DNA of 64,000 nucleotides from assembly GCA_021464245.1 (NCBI GenBank), contig JADCRB010000111.1, positions 1-64,000 on the forward strand. Direction: 5' to 3'. Below are positions 11,409 to 24,310 of the stretch, piece after piece. The position numbers and the translations under genes are program-made. Source of the stretch: Carallia brachiata (Eukaryota; Streptophyta; Magnoliopsida; Malpighiales; Rhizophoraceae). Within the stretch, counting starts at the first letter, position 1. Each line of letters opens with the position of its first letter. Below the pieces are notes generated by a model that worked only from the letters and a program-made list of their open reading frames with translations, searched no databases and was not told where the DNA came from.

Positions 11409-14400
11409 CTGCAATGAGGAAAAGATTGGATGCCTTTGTACCTTCTAACAGCAGCTAAGTTTGCAGGAAGAAAAGGTGGCTCAGGAAAGGGATGTCTTGA
11501 TCTTGTAGGGGAAACGCGAGAGCCCAAATCCGGAGAAGACAGAGAGAGAGAGATCAGATGAAATGGAGGCTGACAAAATGAAGCAGCGGCTCAGAAAGGG
11601 AGTTGAATTGATATAAGAGGTAGGCTCCAAGAGACTTGAGTCACAGTCAATAAGGTGTTAAAAAACTCTCTCCTCTGTTTTTTTTTTTTTTTTTGGTATT
11701 TTTTTTAAAAAAATTTCTGTTCAGTTGGCAAGGTGTGGAACTGAATTAATAGCCTGAATTGCATACGTCTCATCAGATATCTGAGACTTTTTTTGGGTCT
11801 TCTGAAAGATTGGTGGGGTATTTCATCTATGCTACACATAATAAAAAGAAACTTACAAAAATTGAAAACTATCTTTTCTTAGTAATTATGTCAGTAATAA
11901 AATGGGGGGAAAAAAAAAATAACTGTTCAGTAATCAGTTCAACATGGGAAAATATGATTTACACCTACAAATTTACAAGCAGTCCTGTTATACGAGATAT
12001 TCAATTGTTCTGCTGAACTTTAGCCAGACTCCTATGCAATGCAGGACGTAAAGGCACACAAAGAAATGAGCTAGGAGGAATCAGTCAAAATACTGCAGCT
12101 CGGACGCGTGGTAAAATGTAACCGAGTGTTTTGAAAAGAGTTTTATTACATGATTATACCTTAAGTAATATTAAAATGCTAATATAATTAATTGACGATA
12201 TTTTATAATTTATTAATTTTTTTATTTTTTTAATTCATCATCAAATAATCAATATTACTTTGATCTCACTTTAATCATACGTAATAAAAAAAAATCCTTC
12301 CAAGTATTTACCTATTCACAATACGCTTATGCAGAGCAACTTTGGCTTCTCAAAAGAAAACACCTGCCCCTCACTTCTGTCTAATTAGTCTTGGGGCTTT
12401 TTTTGGGCAATTCCTGCCAAATCATGATCACTTGGAAAACAAAAAAGTCCCATCATTATGTGGGAAGAATAAATGGGCTATTTCCGTGAAATAAATGATA
12501 TCTTCCTATTTGTAGCGAAATCCACTGGATGTTGCAAATTACCTCAATCCGCCACCCCTTTCTTTTCTGTAAAACAAGAGCTCTACAGTTTTTCCCCTAT
12601 CTGGCTTCATGCAAATTTATGATAGGGGATGCTTTGTCCACACGACTAGCACTAGATACTTTAAAAGTGATGCTAACTCCATGTATATTAGGATACATTG
12701 AAGGCGACTACGTAGTTGTTCTTTATATCATACATGAACATACACTACTAACATAGGATTTCCCTGTTGCTAAGAAATTTCTTGCTTTAGGTATTTTTTT
12801 GACTCTAATATAAATTCCAGATTCTCCAAAATTGGGCCATTTCACATTGCCCTACGGCTACTACTACTACGTTATCTGGCTACTAGTTGGAGTTTTTAGA
12901 AAAAAATTCAACTATTAGTAAAATATGATATTCGAACTTGTCCAATTTAATTTAAACTAAGTTTTATTGTTAGTGACCAGTACATTATACACAATAATTA
13001 ATAAATATGGGACCGCTTTGTTTCATTTAATTAATTGCTTTGATAAAGCCATCGCCGTCGAGATGGCCAGGTCACCTTAGCCCCAGTCCCTTACAGAACG
13101 CTTGGTTTTGAAGTCACGGCTGCCCCCACCAGAAAGCACCACCCATACACAGTCGTCTTTCGATGAATTGAACAACAAAGAAGAATTACAACATCCTTTT
13201 TTTTTATAATTTTTTTGGGTGCTGAAAGAAAATTAAAGAACAGAAAATAATTAGAAAAGAAAAACTATGCAGTCCGTAGCGACTCATGCCCATGATGTGA
13301 GCTTGAAGAAGAACATGAATGTCTGAAAGCAGAGAGTCCCAAATCATAAGGAGAGATTATTCTACCCATCTTAGATTTGCTAAGAAGTTTACACAGTAAT
13401 TTTTTCTTTCAAATTATGTTGTACTTTGCAGTTTCAAGATAATTTCAACAAGCAAGTATACCCTACAATGATAGGTCTGTAAAAATTGAATCCCAATCAC
13501 TTCTGTCAATTTTTGGAGAGCAAATATAGAATCAATTTCATTATAATATTGTGAAGACTCCTGCCATTTGCAATGGGCAAGAAGATATTATCTCGTACTC
13601 TCTCATACAACATCCCTTTTGATGGAATGGAATAACAAAAAAAAAAAAAAAAAAAAACTAAAACCTCCTACTGAAAAAGTATTACACACAAAAAGTTGCC
13701 AGTCTATTCATATTATTTAATGGAAATAATAAAATTCAATAGTCTTTATTGTAAAGCTACTAGAATATTGGGTGAGACCTCAAGGCAATGTAGATGAAAG
13801 ACACCTTCTTAAACTCCAACAAATTGATAGTTCTACATCTCATAATAATCAATTAATATGGTTATACTGGCATATTTAAGGTAATTTTACTTAAATATTA
13901 CGAATAGGAAATTGAATATCAGGCTAACACAGCCACGAGTACGGATGAATCAATTAACTACAATGACTGTAACTGACTTAAGAACTTGAACTGATTGAAA
14001 ATGCAATACATTGTTTATTTCAGAAAAGAAAACAGGTTTTTTCCTTCTGGAATATTACAAGAAACTAGTTGGAAATGTCAACACGACTTTGGGGGAGCTT
14101 AAAATAATAATAATTGGGATTCTGTTTTGGGATTGCTTTTTGTTCTGTTCATGATTGGGATCGCCACAGTAGCACGATGCTCCAAATAATTCCTGAACTG
14201 AATAGTTATATATAAAAAATTGGAGAGTGAATTTACTCGGCCACATGCACACAACTAAAAGGATGGTTGCTTATTGTTCATTATTTTTTCTTATAGCTAT
14301 GGACCACCATTACTTAATTTTCTTAACTCATCCTACTTTGGAAGTTAATCCTAGCTGTATCCACATCTTAATTGGGCCCTTAATTTTTTCAGACATCCGG

Positions 14401-15470
14401 ACTTTAATTTTCGACAGTCTCTAGCTGGTAGAAAATTCATGAAAACTGTTAACAAAATTCAATGAATTGCATTGGCGAGGGTTTTGGTTAAGTTGACACA
14501 TTACACTCATACATTACACTATTCAATTATTGATTGAATATTTTTAGTCTTTTGACATCTGATCGCAATTAGTAATAATAATCACAAGTATATATATAAC
14601 GATCGTAATAATATTATATAAATGCATATACGATATGGCATAATTCTATAAAAAATCGTTTTTGATGGAAGGAAAAAGTTTAACACTTTGTTTTAAGCGC
14701 ATGAGCCCATGACATTGTGTTTATTATGTGAGTGAAGTTATGCCTGTCAAAATGACAAGTAGATCAATAGTTGACTAAAATCATTTTTTTAAGTGTGCTT
14801 CGGTACTTGTTTTCGCCCAATATATATTAACCTTTAATAGAGACATATAAGATTTCAGAAAAGCTTTATGATGTCAACGGCAAAGCATCACATTTAAGTT
14901 TGAAATGTAAATAAATACCTCCAAAACTCTATCAAAAAGTTTCTGGAAAATCTTTTTTTAAATCATTGATTGTTCATCTCAAAACACAAAGGAGAAATGT
15001 TAAAGGATAACTCAGCGATTTTCACACCACCAGAACTCTATAGCTGTTAATTGCATTTAGATCTACATATTACATGGGCAATTGACACCTCCAACTAGCT
15101 AGACAACTACCATAGAACTTGCTAGTACTACCCATCTATTAGCCTTACGTGGCCTAGTGCCTCTAACCGCTGCTCATGTTCATGTGCCTCGCCCATGCTC
15201 ATCCTACTACCAAGTTGATGCATTGCCACCCATGCAATACAAAGGAGAGGGTCGATCGAGTGTCTTGGCCGATTTCTAGTGTCATAGATCGACTTATTAG
15301 GATCAAGCGCTTATCCTCAGGAAGCATTGCGATTATATGATATTGCACAAGATTCGAACTTATGATTTCTATCATGAATTTGAATCTCTTTAATCAATTG
15401 AAATATACAAATAATAATTAAAAAAAATTCAATTTAAATTATTGATTGAAGCATAACCAACATTTTTTAT
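11409..15470. other. MYB upstream region and gene-free sequence
   Basis: 11,409-11,660 is the presumed MYB 5' leader and promoter; on the minus strand it is CT-rich ('gatctctctctctctgtc') just upstream of the start. The rest shows no gene. It contains homopolymer tracts near 11,678-11,695 and 13,637-13,658 and scattered short frames without recognisable domains. Confidence 0.5.
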
Positions 15471-15499
15471 CCGATAGTGTTGGTCGATTTCCAGCTTCC

Positions 15500-15945
15500 C
15501 TTACACTCTATTTGGATAGTTAGAAAATGGTGTGAAAGAATCGTGTTAGAAAGAAAATGTGTGAAAAAGAGAATATTCCCTTGTTTGAATGCATCGTTGC
15601 GCTGGAAAGAAATTGGTTACAAAAGCTTCAGAGAAAGAGTGACATGGGGTCGCTGCAACATTTTCTCACCATAATGGTGAGAAAATATGTGCAAAGTAGA
15701 GCTGATGATGAGATTAAAATTGAAAATACAAAATTACCCTTATGTCTAAATTCTCACCACTTCTTTTATAATAAGTTGAGGGACAAAACTATCTTTTGAT
15801 CGTAATTTTCACCATATCCAAACAAAAAGTTTGTTCTCTCTATTTTTTTTCATATTTCTAACCTATCTAACCAACGATTAAAATTTTTTTAAACTCTTTT
15901 CACTATTTTTTTCTCACAACACTTTTAAATCGGAACACACTATTA
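15500..15945. mobile_element. MITE-like inverted-repeat element
   Basis: The left end ('tacactctatttggatag', then 'aaaatggtgtgaaag') and the reverse complement of the right end ('aatagtgtgttccgattt', then 'aaaagtgttgtgag') are imperfect inverted repeats. The centre holds a near-perfect palindrome at 15,660-15,686. It has no coding capacity. The ends are approximate and no target duplication was confirmed. Confidence 0.4.
15660..15686. repeat. Perfect 13-bp palindrome, 1-nt spacer
   Basis: 'attttctcaccat' is followed by one base and then its exact reverse complement 'atggtgagaaaat'. The arms would form a tight hairpin in single-stranded DNA or RNA. It sits in the middle of the MITE-like element. 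Confidence 0.9.
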
Positions 15946-16764
15946 GCGACATCCTCATAGGTATTCAGCCGGTCCATCGGAAACGCCGAAGCCAATTCTG
16001 GCAGACAATTCATTTGCCACACAACCAGCCATTTGCGTTGCTTAGAGCCACAGGCTGCCACATCCAAACATGACCAGTGACTTATGCTTATGTCATGATG
16101 ATGATTTGTGGTAAACGCTAGAGTATCTCGACTACTGACTTGCAAATACTTTACTTACTTGGCATGTCTGACTAACTTAAATCTATTTCCTTATCGTAAA
16201 ATATAAAAAATTAAAAGTAATATCTCACAATTTTATTATAGAGTATTATAATTCTTTATTGAGAAAGGATACAAAAAATTTAGATGATTATAATTTACCT
16301 TATATTTAATAATAAATCATAAATTTAATTTCATTATTTAATTTTAATAGATTTTAAATCCCAATCTCAAAATTAAAGGTCAAAATTCCATGTTAACTAA
16401 ACTACCAGAGTGGTGGTGACTTACGTCTATTTGTATGTGGAGCTTTTCTACTAAAATGACACTAATTGCTCGCGCGCCCTGCCAAGGAACATCCCATGCA
16501 CGCACTCGGCATGGGTAGTGCCTAAGCTGAGTCTGATACATGTTTGATAAGGACAAGCATCATACAAGATGAGTACGTGTGTGACAAGACAAAACATATG
16601 CATAATAAAACTTGAAAACCAAAAAAATGGACACATTACCTTCCATACGTAATGTTCATGTCTGTACTTAGGATATGTTTGAGATATTTTTATAATTTTA
16701 TTAATAAAAATTAAAATTTAATTAAAAATTCTACTTGTACGTAGAGATTTTCAGTGTGCCTATA
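15946..16764. other. Intergenic, no gene recognised
   Basis: Short frames only. Nothing resembling a conserved exon, RNA gene or repeat end was identified. Confidence 0.45.
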
Positions 16765-16770
16765 TATATA

Positions 16771-17642
16771 TTTTTTTTAACAACTGAAAAAGAAACTTTA
16801 TTAAATTATAAATCAATGAATACAACAAAGATTAGCCCAATCTAAACTCACAAACATAACTAGTCACAAATAAAAGAAGGTCACTCTATCATACACCACA
16901 AGGCTCAACTTAATCCAAATCCAGATTTTACAGCAAATATGTAGACCACACCTAAAAACTAACCTGTATCTAAAGTCTAAGAGACTAGACCTACTCATAC
17001 CACATTAGGCCAAAGTCCGGCTAAGGTAGATCCCAGGAAGTATAAGCTTCTAGATTCTCCAGCGTCCACACGACGGTAAACACTATGACAGGCCGAGGAA
17101 TACGACGATACCCAAAGGGCCGACGACAACGAAACTGGTCAAAGTCGGACAGACGCCGGAGTCGCCTATGTGCATAAGAGAAAGCGCCAGAAGAGACCAA
17201 GCTATAAAGAACCGGAGAGCCAAGTAAGGAAGGGCCAGCCAAAAGATGGTAATCGGAGGCCGACGAACACATAGAATGCAGTCATGGGAACGTCAGATTG
17301 TACAGAGGCGAGCCCATGCCAAAGGAAGCCCCCCGCATCTCCCCCCCAATTGAGTGAAAACGCGAAGTGGGGGAGCCAACTATAGTGAAACCAAGCCGAA
17401 ACAAGACCCAAACCACCGGACAAAGCCCTACCGAAGAAACAGCGAGAACGAAGCCTCACATGACCGCAACAAGAACGAAAAACAAAACAACAAACCCACA
17501 GCGGGTCACCGAGCTTCACGAGAGAAGCACGAATCGCATGTGAGCTCAAATGAACGTTGCTGAGAACCAGAGAAGAAGCTCCAGCACATGATAGCCCTCC
17601 TCTTCCACCCAGCACACGATAAGTTTCTCTTTGTGCATACAT
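16771..17642 (-). mobile_element. Probable 5'-truncated LINE-type retrotransposon 3' end
   Basis: Read on the minus strand, this is a GC-rich block (17,000-17,640) followed by AT-richer sequence. It ends with an AATAAA signal ('tttaataaagtttctttt') about 20 bases before an A-run at 16,771-16,778. A polyadenylation signal followed by an A-tail abutting unrelated genomic sequence is the mark of reverse-transcribed RNA. The GC-rich part has an open frame of about 146 codons (17,202-17,642, minus) but no reverse transcriptase motif. No clear target duplication was found. A processed non-coding transcript is the alternative. Confidence 0.5.
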
Positions 17643-20600
17643 TTATGAATAATGTAATTGTGAACAATAATATTTGTTTGCAATTATAGAAACAATTTTT
17701 TAACACTAGGTATAATTTAGAGGCCATTAAATCATAACTTGAAGGTGAGATATGAGATTTGAACCATAAATCTTATAAATAAATTTCTATCCACAACCTA
17801 ACTAGACAAAAAAAAAACCGTTTTTATTAAATTTATTGAATAACAAATTAAAAATACACATATAAAAATCAACTAATAAATGTAACGATTAAATATGACA
17901 GAAAAATAAAACTAAAATTTAGAATAATTTTTTTTTAATTTTAATTATATGATAGTTGTGTTCATGTCTTTATTTTTTAAAAATTAATGTATCACAGTAT
18001 GTATATAATTTCATATTTGTGTCCATGTGTTTCATAGCAAATAAACCTAATTAGCTAACACTAACTACTCCTTATGCAGTAGGAAGGAAGTACAGGAATT
18101 TCGGAAAAAAAAAAAGAAAGACAAATGAGCTGATCATCTCAATCCAACGGTTCGCATTTTTCATGTGCATCAAGAAGTTCGCAGTTCCAATGTGGATTCC
18201 ACGGCTGTCTAAAACATTTGAATGTGCTATGCTGTTGTGAAAATATATAAATATATGTTTGCTAATACGCCACTTTGAAGGGCCCCAACGGTCACGAATT
18301 ACAGAAGGAAACTCAAGCAGATTTATGTATCTTTGATGACTGAATATTGAAATGGGCATTTTCTCCTATTTTCATTTCCTTTCTCACCCCCTCATGTACT
18401 ATGCAAATATGCCGTAAAATGGGAGCCGTGGCATTTTGTGACAAGAATTAATGTGACCCTCTACTAAAACTCAATTTTTTTTTTCATAATTACGTTGATA
18501 CTTAATTAAGAGAGAGGCATGCACCACACTTTTCTGTTTTCATATTCTTGCTTGATCTCTAAGTAGTAAAAAGCCTCTCAATTACAATTATTCATGCTTT
18601 CTTTTTTTTTTTTTAGGTTGCTTTTTTTTAAAACGGAAAAGGTTGTCCCATTTTGAATTTTTTTTATTCACTAGTGTCAAAAATGGAGATTTATTTATCT
18701 ATTTGCGAGATAATCCTACCTTTTCTATTTCCATGTTCTATGCCTTTTGTTTTAGACACATTCTGCATTATTATATATTTATTTCGCGCCAATGCAACTT
18801 TTTTTTTTTTTTATAGGTACAATACTTTTACGGGGTCTTTCTTTTTGTGAAACGAAAGCCCGAATAGGACCGAGTTTAATTTCTTTGTAATTTGGGTGAA
18901 AGATTTTGACTTTTCAAGAACAGAATATATGTGCAAATTAAAAAAGAAATTCAAAAAAAAAATCCAAGTTCAAAAATAGCATATATGCTTGACCCAAAAA
19001 AAAAAAAAAGAGCAGAATATATGTGCAAGTTAAAATTCAATGTACGAAAAAAAAAATCCAAAGTATGAACTCTGACCGACCGACAGAGCGAATGTAATTA
19101 TACATTCATAATTCATTGAATTGAAGATATCCACAAATTGAGTAATTAAAATAATTTGTGGTAATATGTGCCAAAAATGAATAATTATTGTTTTTTTTAA
19201 GAATAAAAAATGAATAATTATTGTTGTAACCTATCAAACTTCCCTAGGCTTATCGTGGACGGGTTCACCACCATAATTCAAGGACCAATGGTATCAAGGA
19301 TGACACCCGACAGTCTCATCAATAATGTATATTCCTGAATTGTACCTAAAAAATAATACTTTCCTCAACGTTTGTCCGAATCGACTCCTTGCCTTGTATT
19401 TATTTATTTATTTGATGAATGCAATTTTTGTTTATCAAAGCAATTGCTGCACGAAAAAACAATCAACTTTCCAGGATTTATTAAATTATACTTTTTTTTT
19501 GCCAAAGAAATAGAAAATATGAATAGCTATTATAGGCCCATCAAGAATAATTGTGTTGAGTACATCGTATAATAGATTGGACTGTTATTAAATTTATAGA
19601 AAAACATATTTCTCGGTGTCTAACAAAAGTTATCAACAACTCCTACAAGTATATGCAGAATCCAATATATATTTAGTCCTATTTAACAACTTGATAAAAT
19701 TTTGAACCTGCGACCCCATATTACGAAAATCCTAAATTGAAACGCAAGACCCTAACCACTAATAACGTATAAGAAAGAAAATTTTTTTATAATTCATCGA
19801 TCCTTCACTAATTTCTTTTTTAAAAAAGAAATTCTTTAACGTGTTATTCTTATGATTGATTCGGCAACTCGATCTCCAATCAGGTCTTGATGTTGCCTCA
19901 AACAGGCCTCATCATTTCGATAATTTTAATTGCACGACGCTTGGCCTCGCACCAAAACGGCATGGACTTTCTTTGATTATCCATCCTGTCAAGGCTTATC
20001 ATTTCATGGAATGTATGGACAAAGTTGTATACATTGTTGATATTATAACCCTCGCCACAAGACAAATCCAATATTATAACACAATATAAACAGATTTTAA
20101 TATAATTTGTCATATTAATCTACAGTGAAGCATGGAAAGATTCCGCGATTATCATTTCTACATTATTTCCATAATCAAGGAAATAAACAAATCAAATATT
20201 AAAAAAAAGACAAATATTCGCTACTTGCCTAAGTCCATGGAAATGCAAAATATTTCAAGGATCATCACCCTATTATATACAGACACAACGAAAGTCACTA
20301 ACTAAAGAGCATCTTCAAATTAATTAATTGATTGATTAAAAGGAACTATGTAACTTCTCATGCTTTCCAATGAATAAAATAAAATCCATTAAAAAAAGAA
20401 ACTACCATATAGCAACATTTAAGTAACGACATTTAGATAACAGCGAAATGATATTAACTGTTGATAGTTGAAATTTAAAAAAATGAAAAAAAATTAACCC
20501 TTAAGTGTTATTAGATGAATTGTGTAATTCTTGTATTGTTATTTAAAATTAATCTGTGTAGTGAAAACTATAAAAACACCATTAAAAGAATAGGTTCTTT

Positions 20601-22540
20601 CTTTCCGTATTATGGTTTGTCTGCTTGTAACCCAATTATGTGGCCATTCGTTGACCTTAGCAATGTTCCCACTTCACAAATCCAGCAAGATCAAAACTAT
20701 ATATTAATATAAGAACCCCAAAAAAAGATGCTTATAATCTTCATATATACCTCATCATTTAATCGTGAGCTTATCATATACATGCACATGGTGAAGTATT
20801 GTTTCCTTCCAGTTAACAGTTGTCTTTGCTCTTCCCCATTTAAATATGGTTGATGATGTCCTAATGGTTCCACTATCAGGCGGCAATAAAATAGTTGCCA
20901 TTGAACCCTTTTGAAATTGTACAAAATCCTAATAATGCCACGCCGGCTAGCTCAAATCTGCGGCTGCCTCGCCAATGTTATGCAACTCTAATCTCGTACA
21001 CGGGAGCACTTCAATAAATGAGTTGTGTTTTAATTTGTTCAAACTCGGTTCCATAAGATTATTTTCCAGTTAGAGATCGGCTTACAGCTCAATTCTAGCT
21101 TCAGTTATCTGTTCATAATTACTGTTGCTGTTGTTGATTGATGATTTATGTTATAAAGATGATTGATGTTATTAATTGTTGTTACTAATGACTAAAATAA
21201 AATTATAATATTTAATTAAACTGATATTTACTTGTTGCTATTTAAATAACAAAATGGTCATTTCGTGTATTATATTTCTATTTTATGAAAGTAATATTAT
21301 GAGGATATTTTAGTCCAGAAATTATTTATTAGAAATTGTTTTAGTCAAAAAATAGGTTCAACCTACTTTTTAGATCATTTGCTGTTTTAGAATTATCAGC
21401 AAAAATCAGCCCTAAAAATATATTTACCAAACATTACTTCTATCTTTTGAAACTAAATAGCAAAAAACATCCCAAAAACTAAAGCAAACATCCTGTCAGT
21501 CTTCATGAGTAATAACCTATTGAATTGCTCACCAGTTGCAGACAAAAAAAAAAAAAAAAAACTATTTCGGTGCACTTGCTCCACCATGTAAGATAACCTA
21601 TCAAACTAAATAATACTTTTAACTTGTGGACAAAATTTACGGATATATTGTTACTTTTCTATTCTGTCAAGTTGTTATTAACTTACTAATCTCGTGTCAA
21701 GTAGTTTTGTTGGTTGGTTAATTCATCACATTTTAGTTATGAAATGGGTTGCATTAATATTAGTCTGGATACAGCAAAATAATTCTATTAGATCTAATGT
21801 ACTTATTCGATCGAATAAGTACAAGTACCTTGTGTTAGAATTGAGGAATTCTATGGCTCGAATCTTTAGTATTCTCTTATTTATTACCTGTGTCTACTCT
21901 TTAGGCAGAATACCGTCACCCATTTTTACTAAGAAACTGAAAGAAACCTCAGAAACGGAATTGAGTATATATAACTAAAATTGTACACTAAGCTGATAAC
22001 AATTTGATATATCAGTGAAATGCAAAATGCTCTGGTCAAGATATTTTGTCGAGATTCTTTGTTCTCCATTTGAATTTTAGTGACTTTATTTTTTTTTTCA
22101 TAATGTTTCGGCCACTCTTATAACTAAAAAAAAAAAAAAACAAAATGTTATTGGTATGCACTAGGTGCATCTGAAAGTTTCTCCCTCGCCACTGGGCAAG
22201 GCCGACGACATTTAAGTTCAGCCGCCTCCGTCTGTGTGTGTATATTTATTTATTTATTTTTTGTGTCCCCCACCAACATGGAATATTGGTACCGGAGAAA
22301 ATTTTACATTAAAAGGTAAATTATCTATGGGAAAAAAAATTGAAATGCATAATAAGAAAAATTTTGTACTTAAAAAACATGATGCTAATACTAAGTAGTC
22401 TAAAATGGGCAAATTCTAAAGAAAACCGGTCCTTATATAAAGTAATAAACAACTTGAAATTTTTAGTTTTTAAATAATATGACAGTTATTAGTTTTCGTT
22501 ATTTTTAATGGTTTAATATAAAATTCGATCTAAGAGGTAA
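17643..22540. other. Gene-free AT-rich sequence
   Basis: No gene, tRNA or conserved exon was recognised. Contents: many A- and T-homopolymers (18,105; 18,600; 18,800; 18,995; 21,545) and two near copies of 'agaatatatgtgcaa' near 18,925 and 19,015. 21,030-21,500 has the look of an AT-rich non-autonomous element ('ccaaacattac' near its right side), but its ends could not be fixed. Confidence 0.45.
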
Positions 22541-22762
22541 CGTGTCCTTTCTCTATTTCCCCTCTCTTTCTAACCTCTGCAACCTCTCCTATGGTTACTT
22601 ATCCTTTAGTCAACGGTGGTAGTTAGATCGAAGCCACATTCCACCCCTCCTTATCCTTTTTCCTCCACTTCCCTCTCTCCTGCACTCCTCTCCACCCTTC
22701 CATTCTTCTTCCCCATCGCTTATGCCATTGTTATGTCTCTATAGTGTGCTTTCATTTTAAAT
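22541..22762. other. Pyrimidine-rich stretch
   Basis: This C/T-rich sequence ('ccctctctttctaacctctgc', 'ccacttccctctctcctgc') stands out from its AT-rich surroundings. It seems to be the left part of the sequence interrupted by the element at 22,766-23,703, whose right part resumes at 23,707. No reading frame was recognised. Confidence 0.4.
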
Positions 22763-22765
22763 CTA

Positions 22766-22998
22766 AGGGGTGTTTGGTTGGCCTTTTTTATTCGGGAATG
22801 AGAATAAGAATGAGTGATTCTCATTTTTAATATTTGATAGAGAAAAATCGCATTCTTATTTTAGAAATGAGATTCCCCTACTATGGGAATGAGCTTCCCA
22901 CCATTCCCACATTTGAATAGTTAATTATTATCAGTCTATTATCTTCTCTCTCACTTTGTAAACTGTTTTATAATAAAATGTTACAAATAAATCTCATA

Positions 22999-23038
<40 letters not shown>

Positions 23039-23703
23039 GATAATTATAATGATAATAAATATTTGTATATTATAATAAAATTAGATATTTCAAAAATTAG
23101 GATAATAATTACATTATAAATAATAATAATAATATTATGTATATTTTCATAATATTAATAATAACCATAAATAATAAAAGTATTTGCATAATAATTTCAT
23201 AATTTTAATAATAATTTATTTATTAACAATGACTTATTTTATAATATATATAATATCATTTTAGTTATAACAATATTATTCATACTTCTTCTTTGTTATC
23301 ATTATTAATAAAAATTTATGTAATTTTTTATTTTGGATTTTATATTAATGATTGTTATTGTGAAATAATAATAATAATAATAAATTTTATTATTATTATT
23401 ATTTTATCATTATTTAATATTTTTAATTTGAAATTATGTTACAATATTTTTGTATTTTTTAATTTTTATTTTGATATTCATAATTTTTTATTTTTTGTAT
23501 TTATTGGTTATTTATTTTTGGTGAAATAAATATTATTATATATTTGATATTGATTCCGATTTCAAACTGAAACAAACCACTACAAAAGATTTTGATTCCG
23601 ATTTTTGAATAAACCAAACATGTTATAAAAAAAGTCATTCCGTTTTCGATTTTGCTTGATTCTGTTTCCAATTCCGATTCCAGCTCTCAAACCAAACGGC
23701 CCC
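22766..23703. mobile_element. TIR element, possibly PIF/Harbinger-type, ~938 bp
   Basis: The left terminus 'aggggtgtttggttgg' and the reverse complement of the right terminus 'gggggccgtttggttt' are imperfect inverted repeats of the 'GGGG...GTTTGGTT' kind found on Tourist/PIF-Harbinger MITEs. The element is flanked by CTA at 22,763-22,765 and 23,704-23,706, a 3-bp duplication, the size used by this superfamily (usually TTA/TAA). Sub-terminal segments repeat 'gattccgattt' and 'gagaatgag' words. The interior is AT-rich and has an AAT microsatellite. There is no transposase. Confidence 0.5.
23000..23035. repeat. (TAA)n microsatellite
   Basis: About twelve perfect AAT/TAA trinucleotide repeats inside the TIR element at 22,766-23,703. 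Confidence 0.9.
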
Positions 23704-23706
23704 CTA

Positions 23707-24310
23707 GCTTGAATAAGTACACCCATGGGCCTCTTGCCACCAAATCCGTGTTCCTCTCATAACAGCCGTCACTTTCCATGTCTCTACCTTCATCTTCCTC
23801 GCAGGCACCGCCGTCTTGGTCACCACTGGCAACAACGCTGCCTCACTGATCGCCACCACTACTGCCTCCCCGAAGCCATCCGATGCAGTTCTAAAGGTCA
23901 CCGTCGGAGCTGTCGAGGCAGCCTCCACTACTGGTGCTGTTGCTTAGACAGCTAGTAATATCGCCGCTGACCTTTCCTCCACAACAGTCACGTGGGCAGC
24001 CGTCGATGCCCTCGTTGCTGCCACTGTCGCCGACACAGTCTCTACTATTGGTGCCGCTGCTCATGCCGCTGGAAAGGGTGGTGCCAACGCTCCCACTGCC
24101 AGACCTTCCACCACATCCATCGTTGCTACCTCCATCCGTCACCTTCACCACCTCTGGTTTTCATGGGTTTGGCCATAATGGATTTATTTTGTCATGGATG
24201 TTATAGTGTGTTTTGATGATGTGTTTTGGAAAGGGGATTTTGCCATGTTTGTGTGTTATTATTTGTTGTCATAGTTTAGAACTATGAGAAACCGTTATCA
24301 AACACACCCG
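23707..24310 (+). other. GC-rich, possibly decayed coding or transposon sequence
   Basis: The GC content rises sharply here. One plus-strand frame from about 23,755 to 24,165 reads mostly through Ala/Thr/Val-rich sequence (for example TFIFLAGTAVLVTTGNNA, then VGAVEAASTTGAVA) with a single stop near 23,946. I do not recognise a family; the composition is like a low-complexity Ala/Thr-rich protein. The right end (about 24,270-24,310, 'gttatcaaacacacccg') resembles a transposon terminus, so the whole block may be an older mobile element split by the TIR element on its left. Confidence 0.35.

Noticed and set aside
17202..17642. 146-codon minus-strand frame in the GC-rich block
   Set aside because: Trp/Cys/Ser-rich with no known domain; better explained as non-coding retroposed sequence ending in AATAAA and an A-tail.
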